From the NCBI RefSeq assembly GCF_003999975.1, contig NZ_RJAC01000026.1, forward strand, positions 1 through 64,000: a stretch of 64,000 nucleotides of DNA. Direction: 5' to 3'. The position numbers and the translations under genes were made by a program. Shown piece after piece: positions 60,289 to 64,000 of this stretch. The first letter of the stretch is position 1; every line of letters begins with the position of its first letter. The notes below the pieces were generated by a model, which searched no databases, had not been told where the DNA came from, and saw nothing but the letters and a program-made list of their open reading frames with translations. This DNA is from Actinoplanes solisilvae (GTDB lineage Bacteria; Actinomycetota; Actinomycetes; Mycobacteriales; Micromonosporaceae).

Positions 60289-60883
60289 ATGGTGTTGGTC
60301 AGGGCCGTCGTCGCCGAGCCCTTCGAGGCGTTCTACCGGGTTCACATCGAATCCAGTCGATCTGGTGGCCACCGCCGGCACGACCGTGTACCTCTGGCGC
60401 CCGCACGGCCTGGTCGCCTACGACCTGACCACCGGACTCGAACGCCTGGTCATCACGTCGCCGGTCGGCGAGGACATCCCCGACAACCCGGCCACCCTGC
60501 CCGTCGCGGCGGACGTGGCCGGGGATCGGCTCGTCGTCTCGCGGCCCGTAGCCTCGTGCCGGCCGATGCTGCTGAACCTGACGTCGTTGAGCGGCCTGCG
60601 TGATCTGCCGTTGACGGCCCTCGGCTGCACACAGGTGACCGGGCTGCGCCTGTCTCCGTCCGCCGGGCGCCTGGCCGTGTCCTACCGGACCGCGACCGGT
60701 TCCCGCGTGGCCGTGCTGGCCACCGAGGACGGCGCCGTCCTGGCCGACCGCGCCGTGGACACCGGCACGACAATCGCCCTGGCCTGGCCGGACGACCGCA
60801 ACCTGAACGGCGCCGCCATCCACGAACCGGACGCGGCGAAACGGACCCCGTTCTTCCTGAAGACCTTCAGGGTGACGACGTAG
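60289..60883 (+). pseudogene. Remnant: sigma-factor-like start joined to beta-propeller C-terminus
   Basis: From 60289 one frame reads VLVRAVVAEPFEAFYRVH, like the beginning of ECF sigma factors (region 2, FEAFYRxH). At about 60346-60360 this gives way to another frame that reads VDLVATAGTTVYLWRPHGLVAYDLTTGLE and LSPSAGRLAVSYRTATGSRVAVL, the blades of a beta-propeller protein, to a stop at 60881. Neither part is complete and they are out of frame, so a deletion has probably merged two neighbours. A chance likeness of the first 18 residues cannot be excluded. Confidence 0.4.
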
Positions 60884-60927
60884 GCAGCGCGAGACCCCAC
60901 AGCCGTCCGGCCGCGCCGCCACCTGAG

Positions 60928-61884
60928 TCAGGGCCGGCCGAACCGGTCGAGGGCGTCGACCACCACGTCGCCGACGCCCCGGCCGGTGCCGTGGCCGGCC
61001 TCGTCGATCAGCTCGAGCCGCGCACCGGGCCACGCCCGCGACAGTCGCCACGGGATGTCGGCGGGGCTGCCCAGGTCGAGGCGGCCGTGCACGAGCACCC
61101 CGGGAATGCCGGCGAGGCGGTGCGCGCCGGCCATCAGCTCACCGTCGCCGAACCAGCCGTCGTGCGCCCAGTAGTGCGTGACCAGACGCGCGAACGTCAG
61201 ACGGAACGCCGGATCGTCGTACCGCGGGTCGGGTCCGGCGCCGGGCACGTTCGAGACCAGGGCGTCCTCCCAGTCGCACCAGGCACGCGCGGCCCGGTCT
61301 CGCACGGCCTCGTCGGGGTCGGCCAGCAGCCGGGCGTAGGCGGCGGGCAGGTTGCCGTCGCGTTCGGCCGCTGGAACCGCGTCCCGGAACCTCTCCCACT
61401 GCTGCGGGAAGACCCGCCCGAGGTCGCGGGTGAGCCACCGGTGCTCGGCCGGGGTGCTGGTGACCACGCTGAACAGCACTAGCTCGGAAACCCGGCCCGG
61501 GTGAAGCTGGGCGTACGCGAGACCGAGCGCGCTGCCCCACGACCCGCCCAGCACCAGCCACCGCTCGATCCCCAGGTGCGCGCGCAGCCGCTCGATGTCG
61601 GCGAGCAGGTGCGGCGTGGTGTTGGTCGACAGGTCGGTGCGCACGTCACCCGCGTCCGGGGTGCTGCGCCCGCAGCCACGCTGGTCGAACAGGACCACCC
61701 GGTAGACCGCCGGGTCGAACAGCCGCCGCCACGACGCCCCGGCCCCCGAACCCGGTCCGCCGTGCAGCACCAGGGCCGGCTTTCCCCGCGGATTGCCGCA
61801 ACTCTCCCAATGGACGCGGTGTCCGTCGCCGACGTCGAGCAGGCCGTACGCGAACGGTTCGATCTCGGGATACAGACGGCTCAT
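60928..61884 (-). CDS. Proline iminopeptidase-like alpha/beta hydrolase
   Basis: 318 residues. PALVLHGGPGSGAGASWRRLFDPAVYRVVLFDQRGCGRS, GGSWGSALGLAYAQLHPGRV (Ser115), catalytic Asp in LVHGRLDLGSP and His in IDEAGHGTG match the S33 proline iminopeptidase family (releases N-terminal proline). FPQQWERFRDAVP is in the cap region typical for the enzyme. Cytosolic. Gene symbol pip would be conventional but is not claimed. Confidence 0.92.
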   Translation of the reverse strand: MSRLYPEIEPFAYGLLDVGDGHRVHWESCGNPRGKPALVLHGGPGSGAGASWRRLFDPAVYRVVLFDQRGCGRSTPDAGDVRTDLSTNTTPHLLADIERLRAHLGIERWLVLGGSWGSALGLAYAQLHPGRVSELVLFSVVTSTPAEHRWLTRDLGRVFPQQWERFRDAVPAAERDGNLPAAYARLLADPDEAVRDRAARAWCDWEDALVSNVPGAGPDPRYDDPAFRLTFARLVTHYWAHDGWFGDGELMAGAHRLAGIPGVLVHGRLDLGSPADIPWRLSRAWPGARLELIDEAGHGTGRGVGDVVVDALDRFGRP

Positions 61885-61903
61885 CCCGACAATCCAACAC
61901 CGT

Positions 61904-62060
61904 TCAACAGCCGACGCGGAAGGTGGCGTCCTGCCTGTCGGTGGTGGACGAGATCGGGTCGATTCTCAGGACGTAGCCGGATGCCGCCGCCCGTGCTGTA
62001 CCGGTCGACGCAGACGCGCCACGAGCCGTCGGCGACGGCCGGAAGCAGTTGGCGCAGGTG
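61904..62060 (-). pseudogene. C-terminal fragment of a secreted protein
   Basis: On the minus strand two frames each give part of a sensible sequence: PAVADGSWRVCVDRYSTGGG in one, then GYVLRIDPISSTTDRQDATFRVGC to the stop in the other. Joined by one frameshift near 61985 they read like the end of a secreted beta-sandwich or lectin-like domain. No start or upstream remainder is present. Very uncertain. Confidence 0.3.
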
Positions 62061-62141
62061 GTGGGCGGGAGGGCGCGGAGCCGACGCCAGTTACGGCGAT
62101 GGGGCGCGTCCCGAGAGACACGCCCCATCGTCAAGCCCTGC

Positions 62142-63269
62142 TCAGATCGTCGACGGCTCTCCCGGCTCGGGGTCGGATTCCGGTAATGGGTCGGGTTCCG
62201 GTTCGGGGTCGCTGAGCTGTTCTCGGATGTAGACGTAGACGACCGAGACCAGCGCGGCGACCGGCACCGCGAGAAGGCTGCCGACGATGCCGGCCAGGCT
62301 CGCGCCCAGGGTCACCGCGAGCAGCACCACCGCCGCGTGCAGGCCCAGCCCTCGGCTCTGCACGATCGGCTGGAAGACGTTCCCCTCGAGCTGCTGCACC
62401 AGGATGATGATGCCGAGCACGATCAGCGCGTCGACCCAGCCCTCGCTGACCAGGGCGATCAGCACCGCCACGAAGCCCGCGAAGAGCGCCCCGACGATCG
62501 GCACGAACGCGGTGACAAACGTCAGCACGGCCAGTGGCAGCACCAGCGGTACGCCGACGATCCACAGGCCGAGGCCGATGAAGACCGCGTCGAGCAGGCC
62601 GACGAAGGCCTGTGACCGCACGAACGAGCCGAGCGTGTTCCAGCTGCGGGCGGCCACCTCGGGCAGGTCGGTCGAGAGCCGGCCCGGGAGCTGACGCGAC
62701 AGCCACGGCAGGAACCGCGGCCCGTCCTTGAGGAAGAAGAACATCAGGAACAACGCCAGCACCGTGGTCACCACGCCGTTGACGATCGTGTTGATGCCGG
62801 TCAGGGTGACGTTGACGATGCTGCCCGCGCTGCTCTGCACGCGCTGGATGGCCGAGTCGAGCGCGGCCGTGATGTCGTCGTCGCCGAAGTTCAGCGGCGG
62901 GCCGGCCGCCCATTCGCGCACGCTCTGGATGCCGGCGACCACCCGGTCGGCCAGCTCGCCCGACTGCGACGCGACCGGAACGGCGATGACCACGATGATG
63001 CCGGCCATCACGACCAGGAACAGTACGGTGACGACGCTGGCGGCCAGCGCCGGTGGCCAGCGCAGGCGGTTGCGCAGGAACCGGGTCACCGGCCAGGTCA
63101 GCGTCGTGAGCAGCAGCGCGACGACCAGGGGCCAGATCACCGACCAGGCGCGACCCATGAGCCAGAGCAGCACATAGGCCATGGCCAGCACGACGAGGGT
63201 CTGTGCCGAGAGGACGGCCGTGGTGCGTAAGGCGGTCCTCGACTTGACGGCGTTCAGTCTGGCGGGCAT
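62142..63269 (-). CDS. AI-2E family transporter
   Basis: 375 residues from ATG 63269. Around eight helices; LFLMFFFLKDGPRFLPWLSR and VLTFVTAFVPIVGALFAGFVAVLIALVSEGWVDALIVLGIIILVQQLEGNVFQPIV are the conserved AI-2E (PerM/TqsA) blocks. Some members export autoinducer-2, others act as Na+/H+ antiporters; export of an unknown compound is a safe reading. The C-terminal tail (SDPEPEPDPLPESDPEPGEP) is acidic and repetitive. Confidence 0.9.
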   Translation of the reverse strand: MPARLNAVKSRTALRTTAVLSAQTLVVLAMAYVLLWLMGRAWSVIWPLVVALLLTTLTWPVTRFLRNRLRWPPALAASVVTVLFLVVMAGIIVVIAVPVASQSGELADRVVAGIQSVREWAAGPPLNFGDDDITAALDSAIQRVQSSAGSIVNVTLTGINTIVNGVVTTVLALFLMFFFLKDGPRFLPWLSRQLPGRLSTDLPEVAARSWNTLGSFVRSQAFVGLLDAVFIGLGLWIVGVPLVLPLAVLTFVTAFVPIVGALFAGFVAVLIALVSEGWVDALIVLGIIILVQQLEGNVFQPIVQSRGLGLHAAVVLLAVTLGASLAGIVGSLLAVPVAALVSVVYVYIREQLSDPEPEPDPLPESDPEPGEPSTI

Positions 63270-63333
63270 GCCGATCACCTTAGATAGGGTGCGCCCTTCG
63301 CGCTGGTCCGGCGCTCCGGGAAGAATGAGACCC

Positions 63334-64000
63334 ATGCCGTACGGGGTTCTGGGTCCTACGCTCGGGGGCGGCGCTGTGGCGACCGGCGGCGCGCGGGTGC
63401 GTGCCCTGCTCGCCCGCCTGCTGCTCGACGCGGGCCGCATCGTGCCGCTCCCCCGGCTGATCGACGACCTCTACGGTGACACGCCGCCCGCGGGGGCCGT
63501 CAACGCGTTGCAGTCCAACGTCTCCCGGCTGCGGCGCGAGCTGCCCATCTCGTACGACGGCTCGGGTTATCGCCTCGACGTCGAGCCCGGCGAGGTCGAC
63601 GTGCACCGCTTCACCCGGCTCGCGTCGTCGGGCCACGAGGCTCTTCGCGCTTCCTCGTACGCGACGGCGGCCGAGCTGCTGACCGAGGCGCTCTCGCTCT
63701 GGCGCGGAGAGGCCCTGGCCGACGTACGATCGGCGCCCTTCGCGCCCGCGGCGGCCGACCTCCTGTCGTCGCGGCGGCGCCAGGCCGTCGAGGGCCGTGT
63801 CGAGGCCGAGCTGCTGCTGCGGCCGTCCGGCGACGCGGTCGACGAGCTGCGGGCCCTGGTCGGCCAGGAACCGCTGCGCGAACACACGTGGGCGCTGCTG
63901 ATGCGGGCCCTGGTCGCGGGCGGGCGACCGGCCGAGGCGCTGACGGCCTTCGAGCAGGCGCGCCGGATCCTCCGCGACGAGCTGGGCGCCGACCCGTCGG
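63334..64000 (+). CDS. SARP/AfsR-type regulator with BTAD domain (runs off the window)
   Basis: 222 codons present, no stop before the end. Short winged helix (ARVRALLARLLLDAGRIVPLPRLIDDLYGDTPPAGAVNALQSNVSRLRREL, about residues 19-75) followed by the bacterial transcriptional activation domain BTAD (YRLDVEPGEVDVHRFTRL ... LREHTWALLMRALVAGGRPAEALTAFEQARRILRDELGADPS). SARPs activate antibiotic and secondary-metabolite genes; the missing 3' part could hold an NB-ARC or TPR extension. The upstream gap to the divergent AI-2E gene is 64 bases. Confidence 0.88.
   Translation, partial: MPYGVLGPTLGGGAVATGGARVRALLARLLLDAGRIVPLPRLIDDLYGDTPPAGAVNALQSNVSRLRRELPISYDGSGYRLDVEPGEVDVHRFTRLASSGHEALRASSYATAAELLTEALSLWRGEALADVRSAPFAPAAADLLSSRRRQAVEGRVEAELLLRPSGDAVDELRALVGQEPLREHTWALLMRALVAGGRPAEALTAFEQARRILRDELGADPS

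Overview
This is a very G+C-rich window (judged by eye, not computed) with dense short operons, many GTG starts, stop/start overlaps of the ATGA or GTGA type and several probable leaderless transcripts. Together with the families present (DUF5753 regulator next to a PF04672 methyltransferase, SARP regulator, TioE-like tandem MerR, secreted GH5-CBM2 mannanase, PAS chemoreceptor) it points to a filamentous actinobacterium, most likely Micromonosporaceae and perhaps Actinoplanes; the genus is an inference. No rRNA, tRNA or CRISPR array was seen.

Layout. 1-1432: a SagB-type dehydrogenase gene (minus strand) broken by two insertions of one TnpB-type element; both insertions share a 123-bp right end and the internal one keeps only a ruined tnpB 3' part. 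1503-8157: HIT hydrolase, G5/excalibur membrane-anchored protein, erythromycin-esterase homologue divergent from a double-MerR regulator, aldo/keto reductase, HTH-TM-trefoil protein, small secreted protein. 8478-13393: PIG-L deacetylase, an isocitrate lyase/PEP mutase-like enzyme coupled to a BKACE-type enzyme, then membrane, lipoprotein and START-like genes. 13605-20788: HMG-CoA lyase-like and N-carbamoylsarcosine-amidase-like genes from facing promoters, methyltransferase, a two-gene unit ending in a NylB-like serine hydrolase, secreted lipase, second erythromycin-esterase homologue. 20823-31710: secreted EEP nuclease family protein, ACT-domain membrane protein, two alcohol dehydrogenases (one in an operon with a small XRE regulator and a well-formed operator/promoter), O-methyltransferase, hydrolases, an SDR/TetR divergent pair and MazG.

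31876-40638: HEAT-repeat protein (probable frameshift near its start), MFS exporter under a perfect palindrome, large secreted M14 peptidase, complete metNIQ methionine importer, Uma2 nuclease. 40799-44444: a decayed chemotaxis locus: a PAS-PAS-PAS-MCP receptor with a frameshift in a G6 run, cut off inside the MCP signalling domain and joined out of frame to a CheW-repeat protein, then a DUF5937/ArsR regulator whose 3' end overlaps it. 44831-53529: DUF3817, ScyD-like beta-propeller, metallo-hydrolase, DUF5753 regulator with PF04672 methyltransferase, CPBP protease, methyltransferase divergent from a TetR-thioesterase operon. 53705-64000: MTHFR-like enzyme, GH43 and GH5 glycosidases, DUF3311 plus an MctP-like symporter, a sigma-factor/beta-propeller remnant, proline iminopeptidase, AI-2E family transporter, and a SARP regulator running off the end.

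The genes are mainly ordinary metabolism, secretion and local regulation. I found no convincing new multi-gene system. The most informative parts are the twice-interrupted sagB with conserved TnpB element ends (candidate orphan guide RNAs), the rearranged chemoreceptor/CheW locus, and a set of regulator-proximal promoters in which the operator sits in the promoter and the start codon is at the predicted transcription start.
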